The position numbers were made by a program, and so were the translations under genes. A stretch of 64,000 nt of DNA from Nocardioides pinisoli (lineage in GTDB: Bacteria > Actinomycetota > Actinomycetes > Propionibacteriales > Nocardioidaceae). A model generated the notes under the pieces. That model worked only from the letters and a program-made list of their open reading frames with translations. It was not told the origin of the DNA and ran no database searches. The first letter of the stretch is position 1. Every line of letters starts with the position of its first letter. Location of the stretch: positions 248,001 to 312,000 of the forward strand of contig NZ_JANARS010000003.1 of NCBI RefSeq assembly GCF_024199985.1, written 5' to 3'. This document shows, one piece after another, positions 51,453 through 60,231 of this stretch.

Positions 51453-51806
51453 ATGTCCTTGCGCAGCCTCGTCGCGGACGACGAGCCCGACATCCGCGAC
51501 TTCATCGGGCACGTGCTCGAGCGGGCCGGGCACGCGGTCACCCTCGCCGACGACGGCGCCGAGGTCATCGCCCACGCGTCGACGGAGACCTTCGACCTGG
51601 TCGTGGTCGACCACCACATGCCGCGGATGACCGGGCTCGCGGTCGCCGACGAGCTGCGCCGCACCAGCCCGACGACCAAGGTGCTGATCATGTCGGGCGA
51701 CCTCGACGTGGGCGACGCGCACCGACACTTCCTGCCCAAGCCGTTCAACCGGCGCGAGTTCCTCGCCGCGGTCGAGACCCTGCTCGACCTCCCCGGCGCA
51801 CCCTGA
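51453..51806 (+). CDS. Single-domain (CheY-like) response regulator
   Basis: 117 residues, receiver domain only. Acidic pair DDE at 9-11, phospho-acceptor Asp53 in DLVVVDHHMPRMTG, Ser81 in LIMSGD and Lys96 in HFLPKPF are all in place. There is no output domain, so it must act through a partner protein or as a phosphate sink. It is divergent from the MASE1 kinase, its most likely phosphodonor. ATG 51453 is preceded by CAGACT-N7. Confidence 0.88.
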   Translation: MSLRSLVADDEPDIRDFIGHVLERAGHAVTLADDGAEVIAHASTETFDLVVVDHHMPRMTGLAVADELRRTSPTTKVLIMSGDLDVGDAHRHFLPKPFNRREFLAAVETLLDLPGAP

Positions 51807-51833
51807 GCCGAGGAGGCCGAGCCGGGCCGTCGG

Positions 51834-52910
51834 CTACCTCCCCGAGGTGGCGAGCGCGAGTCCGGTGTCGGCGTCGAAGAGGTGGGCGCGATCGAGGTCG
51901 ACGGTCACCGACACCCGCTCCCCCGGCGTGCCCGTCACCGTCGGGCGCGCCTTCACCTTCACCATCTCCGAGCCCACCTTGACGTCGACGACGGTGCGGT
52001 CGCCGAGCGGCTCGAGGCCGTAGAGCTCACCGGGCAGCGCAGCCTCGCCCCGCTTCTCCACCGACACGTCCTCGGCCCGCAGGCCGAGCAGCAGCGGCCG
52101 GCCGTCCTCGGCGGTGGTCCACCGCGGCCGCGGGAGGGACCAGCCCTGCGCCCCGACGAGGCGGTCGCCCTCGGCCCGGCAGGCCAGCAGGCTGATGCGC
52201 GGGCTGCCGACGAAGCCGGCCACCCACTGGTTGGCGGGGCGCTCGTAGACCTCGGTCGGCGTGCCGACCTGCTGCACCCGCCCCTCTCGCAGCACCGCGA
52301 CGCGGTCGGCCATGGACAGCGCCTCGACCTGGTCGTTGGTCACGTAGAGGAAGGTGCCGCCGAGGGTGCGGTGGATCCGGGTGAGCTCGGTGCGCATCTC
52401 CACGCGCAGCTTGAGGTCGAGGTTGGTCAGCGGCTCGTCCATCAGGAAGGCACGCGGGCGCCGGACCAGGGCTCGGGCCAGAGCGACGCGCTGCATCTCC
52501 CCGCCGGACATCTGCGCCGGGCGCCGCTGCAGCAGCCGCTCGATGTGCAGCAGGGCGGAGACCTGCTGCACGGCCGCCTGGATGTCGCTCGACGACGCCC
52601 TGCGGGCCCGCAGCGGCGAGGCGATGTTCTCGTACGCCGTGCGCCGCGGGTAGAGGGCATAGCTCTGGAACACCATGGCGAGGTCGCGCGCGGCCGGGGT
52701 GTCGGCCGTCGCGTCCCTGCCGTCGAGGTGGACCGACCCGCCGTCGAGCGTCTCGAGCCCGGCGATCGCCCGGAGGGTGGTGGTCTTGCCCGCCCCGGAC
52801 GGGCCGAGCACCACGAAGAACGAGCCGTCGGGCACGTCGAGGTCGACGCCGTCGAGGGCCTGCACCTCGCCGAACGACTTGCGCAGCCCGTGCGCTGCCA
52901 CGGTTCCCAT
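51834..52910 (-). CDS. Sugar/polyol ABC transporter ATP-binding protein 2, with replaced switch histidine
   Basis: 358 residues, UgpC/MalK layout: Walker A GPSGAGKTT, Q-loop MVFQSYALYPRRTAYEN, signature MSGGEMQRVALARAL, Walker B FLMDEPLTNLD, then a TOBE-type C-terminal region (LLGLRAEDVSVEKRGEAALP). The switch (H-loop) histidine normally in VTHDQ is Asn here: the sequence reads YVTNDQVEALSMADR (codons ACC AAC GAC). The neighbouring ATPase keeps the His. The pair probably forms a heterodimer with one weakened ATP site. Its ATG overlaps the preceding stop (TGATG). Last gene of the transport operon. Confidence 0.9.
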   Translation of the reverse strand: MGTVAAHGLRKSFGEVQALDGVDLDVPDGSFFVVLGPSGAGKTTTLRAIAGLETLDGGSVHLDGRDATADTPAARDLAMVFQSYALYPRRTAYENIASPLRARRASSSDIQAAVQQVSALLHIERLLQRRPAQMSGGEMQRVALARALVRRPRAFLMDEPLTNLDLKLRVEMRTELTRIHRTLGGTFLYVTNDQVEALSMADRVAVLREGRVQQVGTPTEVYERPANQWVAGFVGSPRISLLACRAEGDRLVGAQGWSLPRPRWTTAEDGRPLLLGLRAEDVSVEKRGEAALPGELYGLEPLGDRTVVDVKVGSEMVKVKARPTVTGTPGERVSVTVDLDRAHLFDADTGLALATSGR

Positions 52911-53977
52911 CAGGCCACCAACTCTTCCGTGCTCGTGTCGTAGACCGGCGGGGTCCCGCCGGCGTGGCGCAGCCCGACCTGCTCCTCGGCCGCGAACCGC
53001 GCGGTCGGTGGCATCCGGACCCGTACGTCGCTGTCGCCGCCGTGGTCGACGACGTAGATGATCTCGTCGCCCAGGGCCTCGGCCGAGACGACCCGGGCGG
53101 GGACCGTGCGGTCGGCACCGGGTGCGGTCACCTCGAGCGCCTCCGGTCGTACGCCCGCGACGAGCGAGCGGTCGCGCGGTAGGCCGTCCGGTGGTGCGAG
53201 CACAAGGCCGCCCGCGCCGCGGAGCGCACCCTCGGCCACCTGCACCTCGATGAGGTTCATCGGCGGCGAGCCGATGAAGGCGGCGCAGAACAGGCTCGCC
53301 GGGCGGTCGTAGACCTCGAGCGGCGTCCCGACCTGCTCGACGCGGCCCTTGTTGAGGATGGCGATGCGGTGCCCGAGCGACATCCCCTCCACCTGGTCGT
53401 GGGTGACGTAGACCATCGTGGTGCCGAGCTCGGCCTGCAGGTGCTTGATCTCGGTGCGCACGTCCGCACGCAGCTCCGCGTCGAGGTTGGTCAGCGGCTC
53501 GTCCATCAAGAAGGCCTGCGGCCGGCGGACGAGGGCCCGGGCGAGGGCGACGCGCTGCTGCTCGCCACCCGAGAGGCGCTGCGGCTTGCGGTCGAGCAGC
53601 CGCTCGAGCTGCATCATCCGGGCGACCTCGGCGACGCGCTCCCTGACCTCCTTCTCGGGCTTGCCCTCGGCCCGGAGCGGGAACGCGAGGTTGTCGCGGG
53701 TCCGGAGGTGCGGGTAGAGCGCGTAGAACTGGAAGACCATGGCGATGTCGCGCTCCGCCGGCGGGAGGTCGTTGACCAGCGTCCGGCCGATGCGGATGTC
53801 GCCCGACGTCTGGCGCTCCAGACCGGCCATCGCCCGCAGCGTGGTGGTCTTGCCGCACCCGGACGGGCCGAGCATGACGAACAGCTCGCCGTCGCCGATC
53901 GACAGGTCCACGTGGTCGACGGCGACGGTGCCGTCCGGGTACTTCTTGTGCAGTGAGGTGACCTCGATGCCGGCCAT
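52910..53977 (-). CDS. Sugar/polyol ABC transporter ATP-binding protein 1
   Basis: 355 residues with complete ABC motifs: Walker A GPSGCGKTT, Q-loop MVFQFYALYPHLRTRDN, LSGGEQQRVALARAL, FLMDEPLTNLD and switch His in VYVTHDQVEGMSLG. A MalK-like regulatory region follows (LVAGVRPEALEVTAPGADRT). It begins MAGIEVTSLHKKYPDGTVAV at ATG 53975-53977, overlapping the permease stop as TGATG. With the adjacent ATPase it gives two non-identical ATPases for one pair of permeases, as in rhizobial glycerol-type GlpS/GlpT systems. Confidence 0.92.
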   Translation of the reverse strand: MAGIEVTSLHKKYPDGTVAVDHVDLSIGDGELFVMLGPSGCGKTTTLRAMAGLERQTSGDIRIGRTLVNDLPPAERDIAMVFQFYALYPHLRTRDNLAFPLRAEGKPEKEVRERVAEVARMMQLERLLDRKPQRLSGGEQQRVALARALVRRPQAFLMDEPLTNLDAELRADVRTEIKHLQAELGTTMVYVTHDQVEGMSLGHRIAILNKGRVEQVGTPLEVYDRPASLFCAAFIGSPPMNLIEVQVAEGALRGAGGLVLAPPDGLPRDRSLVAGVRPEALEVTAPGADRTVPARVVSAEALGDEIIYVVDHGGDSDVRVRMPPTARFAAEEQVGLRHAGGTPPVYDTSTEELVA

Positions 53978-54885
53978 CAGCGACGCACCGCCCCGAGGGT
54001 GACACCGGCGACGAGGTGCTTGCGCACGAGGTAGGCGAAGACCAGTACCGGCAGGGCGAAGACCACCGCGGACGCGGCGACGAGTCCCCAGTCCACCGTG
54101 GTGCCACCGATCAGCCCGGCGATGGCGGGAGGCGCCGTCCGCACCTCCTGGCTGGAGGTCAGGAAGATCGCGAACACGAACTCGTTCCAGGAGAAGATCA
54201 GCGCGAAGACCGCGGTCGCAGCGATCCCCGGCACGAGCAGGGGAAGGGTGAACTTGTGGAACGCCTGCAGCCGGGTGTAGCCGTCGAGCATCGCCGCGTC
54301 CTCGTACTCTGCGGGGACCTCGTCGACGAACCCCTTCATCATCCAGATGGTGAACGGCACGTTGAACGCGGCGTAGATCAGGACGAGGCCGAGCTTGCTG
54401 TCGATGAGGCCGAGCGATCGGTACATGAGGAAGATCGGGATCACCACGACCACGGGCGGCATGAAGCGGGTCGACAGGATGAAGAACAGCTGGTCCTTCT
54501 TGGCCTTCATGCTGAAGCGTGAGTAGGCCCAGGCCGCCGGGACTCCGAGCACGGTGGCCAGCACGGTCGACGCACCGGCCACGATGACGGAGTTGAGGAA
54601 GGACCCGGACAGGTCCGACCGGCCGCCGCCCGGCGCGACGAACACGTCCTTGTAGTGGGCCAGGGTGAGGTCGAAGCCGAAGAACTTCGCGGGCACGGCG
54701 TAGACGTCGCGGTTCTCCTTGATGGACGTCTCGAGCATCCACAGCACCGGGAAGAGCATGGCCACCGCCAGCGCGGTGAGCAGCACGACCTCGACCACCA
54801 TCCGCCCTCGTCCGCCGCGGCGGCGCTCCGGCGGCGCGTCGTGCGTGGCGGACACGGGCACGGCCTCGTCGATGGTGATGGCCAT
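53977..54885 (-). CDS. ABC sugar/polyol transporter permease (MalG-like)
   Basis: 302 residues. The N-terminal tail is cytosolic (MAITIDEAVPVSATHDAPPE), followed by six hydrophobic spans, the first VVLLTALAVAMLFPVLWML. The EAA loop is EYEDAAMLDGYTRLQAFHKF with TLPLLVPG after it. It forms the channel with the MalF-like partner. The ATG overlaps the partner's stop (TGATG), so permeases and ATPases are translated as a chain. Confidence 0.92.
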   Translation of the reverse strand: MAITIDEAVPVSATHDAPPERRRGGRGRMVVEVVLLTALAVAMLFPVLWMLETSIKENRDVYAVPAKFFGFDLTLAHYKDVFVAPGGGRSDLSGSFLNSVIVAGASTVLATVLGVPAAWAYSRFSMKAKKDQLFFILSTRFMPPVVVVIPIFLMYRSLGLIDSKLGLVLIYAAFNVPFTIWMMKGFVDEVPAEYEDAAMLDGYTRLQAFHKFTLPLLVPGIAATAVFALIFSWNEFVFAIFLTSSQEVRTAPPAIAGLIGGTTVDWGLVAASAVVFALPVLVFAYLVRKHLVAGVTLGAVRR

Positions 54886-55826
54886 CAGCCCTCCTTGAGC
54901 TTGTTCAGGTAGCGCAGGTAGAACTGCGCGAGGACGATGACGACGAGGACCATCAAGATCCCGTACGCCGATGCGGTCCCGGTGTTGAAGCCGAGGAACG
55001 CGACCTTGTAGACGTGGAACGACAGCGTCTCGGTGGAGACCCCTGGGCCTCCGCTGGTGAGGATGTAGACGAGGTCGAAGAGCCGGAAGGCCTCGATGGC
55101 GCGGAACATGATCGCGATGAGCAGCAGCGGCCAGACCATCGGCAAGGTGATGTGGCGGAAGCGGAACCACTCCGAGGCACGGTCGATGGACGCGGCCTCG
55201 TAGAGGTACTTCGGGACGGCGGTGAGGCCGGCGAGCGCGATGAGCATGATGAACGGCGTCCACTGCCACGTGTCGACCACGATCAGCGAGATCAACGCCG
55301 TCCGCTGCCGGGTGAGCCACTCCACCTGCCCGAGGCCGAGCGAGCCGAGCATGGAGTTGATCACCCCGAACTGCGCGTCGAGCATGAACTTCCAGAACAG
55401 GCCGACCACGACCGGCGACAGCATCATCGGCACCAGGAACATGGTGGTCAGCGCCCCCCGCCCGTGCGTACGCCGCGAGATCAGGAAGGCGATCGCGAAG
55501 CCGAGCACGGTCTGCAGCGTGACCGCGCCGACCACGTAGAGCAGGGTCGTCAGCGCCCGCTGGTGGACCTGGTCCGACGTCAGGATGTTGGTGTAGTTCT
55601 CGACCCCGACGAAGTTGGCGGGCACGTCGCGCGTGGCGGAGTAGTCGGTGAAGGAGAGGTAGAGCGCCCACAGCAGTGGGAACACCGACATCCCGAGCAG
55701 CAGCAACAGGGCCGGGGAGATGAACGCCACGGCCAGGCCGCGATCGCTCAGGCGGGGGGAACCCCCCGGCGCAGGGGGCGCCGCCGCGTGCGCCTCCTGC
55801 ACCGGGTGGTCCTTCGTCGTCGTCAT
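54885..55826 (-). CDS. ABC sugar/polyol transporter permease (MalF-like)
   Basis: 313 residues with six membrane spans (AVAFISPALLLLLGMSVFPL first) and EAA loop LYEAASIDRASEWFRFRHIT followed by LPMVWPLLLI. CUT1-type permease. It starts nine bases after the binding-protein stop at 55836. The short N-terminal tail is charged and Pro-rich. Confidence 0.92.
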   Translation of the reverse strand: MTTTKDHPVQEAHAAAPPAPGGSPRLSDRGLAVAFISPALLLLLGMSVFPLLWALYLSFTDYSATRDVPANFVGVENYTNILTSDQVHQRALTTLLYVVGAVTLQTVLGFAIAFLISRRTHGRGALTTMFLVPMMLSPVVVGLFWKFMLDAQFGVINSMLGSLGLGQVEWLTRQRTALISLIVVDTWQWTPFIMLIALAGLTAVPKYLYEAASIDRASEWFRFRHITLPMVWPLLLIAIMFRAIEAFRLFDLVYILTSGGPGVSTETLSFHVYKVAFLGFNTGTASAYGILMVLVVIVLAQFYLRYLNKLKEG

Positions 55827-55835
55827 CGGCTCAGC

Positions 55836-57269
55836 TCACAGTCCGCCGCCGCCAGCGGAGTCCAGCACCCTCTGCTGCTCCGAGGCGATGTCGTCGAGGG
55901 CCTGCTCCGGGTCCTTGGCGCCGTTGAGCGCCGCGTTGACGTTGGTGTTCTCGATATCGATGAGCCGGGCGTACTCCGGGACGTTCCACATGTCCCGCAT
56001 GCGGGACACCGAGTCGGCGTAGACCTGGTTGAACGGTCCGGCCTCGAGGAACTCCGGGGACTCGAGCGCATCGGTGCGCGCCGGCACACCGCCGGCCGCG
56101 GCCCACTTCTTCTGGATGTCCTCCTGCTCGAACCACTTCATGAAGTTGAGGGCCTCGGCCTGCCGCTCCGAGGGTGCGTAGGCGGAGATGTGCATGCCCA
56201 TCCCGCCGAGGGGCACGACGTCGGCGTCCTGCGTGGGCAGGGTGGCGAAGCCGAGCTTGTCGAGGATCTCGTCCTCGGTCTTGCCGAGGGTCGACTGTGC
56301 GGGGTCGACCAGGCCTCCGGCGGCGGCGATCCACTGGAACGCGATGCAGGCCTTGCCCTGCGCGACCGCGGCGTTGACCTCGTCGATGAACCAGTTGCCC
56401 GAGCCCTTCGCGGTCAGCGGCTTCATCTCGTTGACGAGCACGTCCATGGCCTTCTGGCCGGCCTCGTCGTTGATGACGCCCTCGACCGTCTTGTCCTCGG
56501 CGTTCCAGAGGTTGCCGCCGTAGACGCCGTTGACCGTGTTGTAGGTGACGGCCGCGGCGTCGGAGCCGTTGGCCTGGTGGAAGGCCAGGCCGCTGACGCC
56601 GGGGTTCTCGTCCTGGCACTTCTGGGCCGCGTCGATCATCTCGTCCCACGTCTTCGGGGGCTCGTCGCCGATGAGGTCCTTGCGGTAGATCATCGTCCAG
56701 GTGTCGCCCAGCAGCGGGAGGCCGTAGAGGCTGGCGTCCTCGTCGCGCTGGCCCGTCTCGGCCTGCGGGTACTGGCCGTAGGCGGCCAGGAGGTAGGGGT
56801 CGTAGGCGTCGACCTCGATGTTCTCGTTGACGAAGTCGGTGATGTCGAGGATGTTGCCGTTGGTGACGGCCTCACCGATGTGCTGGGAGTCCAGGATCGG
56901 GATGTCGAAGTCGGTCTGCCGCGCCGCGAACTGGGTGAACATCGCGTCGTGCCAGTTGGCGTTGGGCACCGTGTTGACCTCGATGGTCACGTTCGGGCGC
57001 TCCTTGCTGTACTCCGCGTTGGCGAAGTCCTCGAGCGCCTGCGCTGGGGGCCACTCGAACCAGATGAAGCTGAGGGTGAGCGGGTCGTCGGTGAGCTCGG
57101 GGACCGTCGCGGGCGCCGTCGGGCCGCCGGCCGCCGCGGCACCGCCGCTGTCGTCGCCGGCACCGCCGCCGCAGGCTGCGAGGGCCGTCGCCGCGAGGAT
57201 GGCCGCCGTGGCCAGGCGTGCCGGTCGGCCGGGAAGGGACCTGCGTCCCGTTCGCTGTAGGTACCGCAT
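55836..57269 (-). CDS. ABC sugar/polyol transporter substrate-binding lipoprotein (family 1)
   Basis: 477 residues. The lipoprotein signal is MRYLQRTGRRSLPGRPARLA followed by TAAILAATALAAC (lipobox LAAC), then a Gly/Asp linker. The mature receptor has LSFIWFEWPPAQALEDFANA, YGLPLLGDTWTMIYRKDLIG and ACIAFQWIAAAGG, the SBP_bac_1 fold of CUT1 importers. The ligand is unknown; co-location with two dehydrogenases suggests an alcohol, polyol or glycoside. ATG 57267-57269. Confidence 0.9.
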   Translation of the reverse strand: MRYLQRTGRRSLPGRPARLATAAILAATALAACGGGAGDDSGGAAAAGGPTAPATVPELTDDPLTLSFIWFEWPPAQALEDFANAEYSKERPNVTIEVNTVPNANWHDAMFTQFAARQTDFDIPILDSQHIGEAVTNGNILDITDFVNENIEVDAYDPYLLAAYGQYPQAETGQRDEDASLYGLPLLGDTWTMIYRKDLIGDEPPKTWDEMIDAAQKCQDENPGVSGLAFHQANGSDAAAVTYNTVNGVYGGNLWNAEDKTVEGVINDEAGQKAMDVLVNEMKPLTAKGSGNWFIDEVNAAVAQGKACIAFQWIAAAGGLVDPAQSTLGKTEDEILDKLGFATLPTQDADVVPLGGMGMHISAYAPSERQAEALNFMKWFEQEDIQKKWAAAGGVPARTDALESPEFLEAGPFNQVYADSVSRMRDMWNVPEYARLIDIENTNVNAALNGAKDPEQALDDIASEQQRVLDSAGGGGL

Positions 57270-57350
57270 CTGCTTCCTGCTTCCTGCTCGGGGTGGGTGA
57301 TCGGGTGGTGCTGGGCTGTCCGAGACGTCCGAGAAGACGGGTGGGGCGTG

Positions 57351-58826
57351 CTACCAGGAGGTGGCGACGTACTGGGCCTCCAGGAACTCGAGCAGCCCCT
57401 CGGTGCTGCCCTCGCGACCGAGTCCGCTCTGCTTGGTGCCGCCGAAGGGGGCGGCGGGGTCGGACACGAGCCCTCGGTTGAGCCCGACCATCCCGCTCTC
57501 GAGGCGCTCCGCGAGGCGGAGGCCACGGGCCAGGTCGCGGGTGTAGAGGTAACTGACCAGGCCGAAGTCGGTGTCATTGACCATCGGCATCAGGTCGTCC
57601 TCCTGCTCGAAGCGGACCACCGGGGCGACCGGTCCGAAGACCTCCTCGTGCAGCACACGGGCGTCGGCCGGTACGTCGACGAGCACCGTGGGCGGGTAGA
57701 ACGAGCCGGGGCCCTCGGGTGCGCGGCCGCCGATCATGGCCCGGGCACCGCGCTGGACGGCGTCGCGCACCAGCAGGTCGACCTTGCTGACCGCCCGGTC
57801 GTTGATGAGCGGCCCGCACTCCGTGTCCTCGTCAGGGCCGGGCCCGACCCTGACGGCGGCCATCCGCGCGATGAGCCCGTCGACGAAGGCGTCGTGGACC
57901 GAGCTGTGCACGTAGAACCGGTTGGCGGCCGTGCAGGCCTGGCCGCCGTTGCGCATCTTCGCGACCATGGCGCCGTCGAGCGCCGCCTCGACGTCGGCGT
58001 CGGCGAGGACGACGAAGGGGGCGTTGCCGCCGAGCTCCATGGCGCACTTGAGGACGCTGTCGGCGGCGGTGCGCAGCAGCACCCGACCGACCTCCGTGGA
58101 CCCGGTGAACGACAGCATCCGGGTGCGTCGGTGGCGGAGCATGGCCTCCACCACCGGTCCCGGCCGGGAGCAGGTGACGACGTTGAGCACCCCGTGGGGC
58201 AGCCCGACCTCCTCCAGGAGCGCCGCGACAGCCAGGGCCGTGAGGGGCGTCTCGGCCGCCGGCTTGAGGACGGTGGTGCACCCGGCCGCGAGCGCCGGGG
58301 CGATCTTGCGGGTCGCCATGGCGGCAGGGAAGTTCCACGGCGTGACGAGCACGCTCACGCCCACGGGCTGGTAGCCCACCAGCAGCCGGTTGGCCCCGCT
58401 GGGCGAATGGCCCACCTGGCCGCGGAGACGGACACCCTCCTCGGCGTACCAGCGGAAGAACTCGGCCGCGTAGGCGACCTCGCCGCGGGCGTCGGCCAGC
58501 GACTTCCCGTTCTCCAGGGAGATGAGCAGGGCGAGGTCCTCGCTGCGCTCGTGCATCAGGTCGAACGCGCGCATCAGCAGGTCTGCACGGGAGCGCGGCG
58601 ACGTCGTCGCCCAGCCGGCAGCGGCGGCGTCGGCTGCCTCGACCGCCGCCACGGCGTCGGCGGTGTCGGCGTCCGCCACGGTGGCCAGCACCGCACCCGT
58701 CGCCGGGTCGGACACCTCGAAGCGTCGTCCGCTGTCGGCGGGACGCCAGGCACCCGCCACGAACAGGTCAGTCGGCACGTCGATGGCGTCGGCCACCGGC
58801 ACCAGCACCTCGTCCACGATCGTCAT
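57351..58826 (-). CDS. NAD(P)-dependent aldehyde dehydrogenase (succinate-semialdehyde-dehydrogenase-like)
   Basis: 491 residues, full length. Cofactor segment SVLVTPWNFPAAMATRKIAP, LSFTGSTEVGRVLL, general-base ELGGNAPFVVLADADVEAAL and nucleophile Cys in GGQACTAANRFYVH are intact; the C-terminus SGLGREGSTEGLLEFLEAQY is GabD-like. It should oxidise an aldehyde made by the adjacent Fe-alcohol dehydrogenase or delivered from catabolism. The ATG at 58826 (or GTG at 58829) overlaps the dehydrogenase stop, coupling the two. GabD identity is not certain. Confidence 0.9.
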   Translation of the reverse strand: MTIVDEVLVPVADAIDVPTDLFVAGAWRPADSGRRFEVSDPATGAVLATVADADTADAVAAVEAADAAAAGWATTSPRSRADLLMRAFDLMHERSEDLALLISLENGKSLADARGEVAYAAEFFRWYAEEGVRLRGQVGHSPSGANRLLVGYQPVGVSVLVTPWNFPAAMATRKIAPALAAGCTTVLKPAAETPLTALAVAALLEEVGLPHGVLNVVTCSRPGPVVEAMLRHRRTRMLSFTGSTEVGRVLLRTAADSVLKCAMELGGNAPFVVLADADVEAALDGAMVAKMRNGGQACTAANRFYVHSSVHDAFVDGLIARMAAVRVGPGPDEDTECGPLINDRAVSKVDLLVRDAVQRGARAMIGGRAPEGPGSFYPPTVLVDVPADARVLHEEVFGPVAPVVRFEQEDDLMPMVNDTDFGLVSYLYTRDLARGLRLAERLESGMVGLNRGLVSDPAAPFGGTKQSGLGREGSTEGLLEFLEAQYVATSW

Positions 58827-60091
58827 CACGCACCGCCTGCGGCGCCGAGGACGGCAGGAGCCGGCACGGCCTCCCGCAGGGCAGAGCGGTCACCCGCGTG
58901 GGCTGCGCGGACGATGTGCTCGAGCGCGTCGACGTCGAGGGGACGCGGGTTGTTGGCCACCAGCCGCTCCGCTCCGGACGCCTGCTCGGCGGTCCACCGC
59001 AGCTGGTCGGCCGGGAGGCCGAGCTCGGCAAGGGTCGTGGGGATCCCCACCGAGGCCAGCAGGGCCGCGACCCGGTCGATCGCCTCGTCCGCGAGGTCGT
59101 CGGCCGACCACTCCGGCGGGGCGCCCATCGCGACGGCGACGGCCGCGAGCTCCGGGACCCGGGCGGGACGGTTGAACTCCATCACGTAGGGCAGCAGGGC
59201 GCCCACGCCGACGCCGTGGGGCGTGTGGGTGAGGGCACCGACCGGGTACTGGATGGCGTGCGCTGCGGCCGTGCCCGCGGTGCCGAGGGCGAAGCCGCCC
59301 GCGGTCGCGCCGAGCATCATCGCCTCGCGCGCCTCGACGTCACCGGGCGTGGACCAGGCGCGGTGCAGGCTGCCGGCGATCAGCCGGACGCCGAGCAGGG
59401 CGTAGCTGTCGGTCAGCTCGTTCTTGCCGACGAAGACACGTTCGCTCGCCAGCCCGCTCGTCGCCGGACGGCGGACCGCTGTGAAGGCCTCGACGACGTG
59501 GGAGAGCGCATCGGCGCCGGCGCTCGCGGTGAGCGGCGGCGGGCACCCGACGGTCAGCTCCGGGTCGCACACCGCGACGTGCGGGATCAGGTGAGGGCTA
59601 GAGATCCCGACCTTGCTGATCCGGTCGGGGTCGGTGAGCACCGCCACCGGCGTCACCTCCGACCCGGTGCCCGCCGTGGTGGGCAGGGCGACGACCGGCA
59701 CGACGGGGCCGGGCACCCGGAGCTCGCCGTAGTAGTCGGCGGGCGTCCCTCCGTGGGTGAGCAGGACCGCGACCGCCTTGGCCAGGTCGAGGCAGCTGCC
59801 CCCGCCCATCCCGACCACGACGTCGGGCTCGGCGGCTGCGGCCAGCTCGGCGCACCGGGTCACCTGGTGGACCGGGACGTCGGGCTCGACCTCGGCGAAC
59901 GTCGTGACCTCGACGCCGGAGTCCGCGAGCAGGCGGAGCAGGTGGGCGAACTCCGAGGTGGCGCCGAAGCGGGCGTCGGTGCACACCAGGGCGCGTGAGC
60001 CCAGCGCCGAGACGACCGACCCGAGCGCATGGCGCTGTCCGGCTCCGAACAGGACCTGGCGCGGGCTCCGCAGGATGCCGAGCATGCTCAT
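58826..60091 (-). CDS. Iron-containing alcohol dehydrogenase (maleylacetate-reductase-like)
   Basis: 421 residues. NAD-binding motif GMGGGSCLDLAKAVAVLL, metal ligands in GADALSHVVEAF and HAIQYPVGALTHTPHGVG, and TTAGTGSEVTPVAVL mark a group-III Fe-dependent dehydrogenase. Members reduce maleylacetate or oxidise primary alcohols, diols or lactaldehyde; the sequence alone does not choose. ATG 60089-60091 has GGAG upstream. First gene of a seven-gene minus-strand operon to 51834. Confidence 0.9.
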   Translation of the reverse strand: MSMLGILRSPRQVLFGAGQRHALGSVVSALGSRALVCTDARFGATSEFAHLLRLLADSGVEVTTFAEVEPDVPVHQVTRCAELAAAAEPDVVVGMGGGSCLDLAKAVAVLLTHGGTPADYYGELRVPGPVVPVVALPTTAGTGSEVTPVAVLTDPDRISKVGISSPHLIPHVAVCDPELTVGCPPPLTASAGADALSHVVEAFTAVRRPATSGLASERVFVGKNELTDSYALLGVRLIAGSLHRAWSTPGDVEAREAMMLGATAGGFALGTAGTAAAHAIQYPVGALTHTPHGVGVGALLPYVMEFNRPARVPELAAVAVAMGAPPEWSADDLADEAIDRVAALLASVGIPTTLAELGLPADQLRWTAEQASGAERLVANNPRPLDVDALEHIVRAAHAGDRSALREAVPAPAVLGAAGGA

Positions 60092-60231
60092 GAGGGCTCC
60101 GTGGTGGAAGGAAGGAGAAGCAGAACGTCGGACCCATTTCATATACGATCCGATTGGTGCGAGAGCATGAGCCACGAAACCGGCCCCTGTCAACAGGGCT
60201 GGGCGCCGACACGCAGAGAGGGGACGACGAC
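60092..60231. promoter_or_regulatory. Divergent control region with GATCCGATTGG site
   Basis: This 140-base region separates the Fe-dehydrogenase and GntR genes. It contains an AT-rich ATTTCATATACGATCC stretch, likely promoter elements for both strands, and GATCCGATTGG at 60147-60157. The exact reverse complement of that 11-mer is at 61019-61029 before the DJ-1 gene. Confidence 0.6.
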
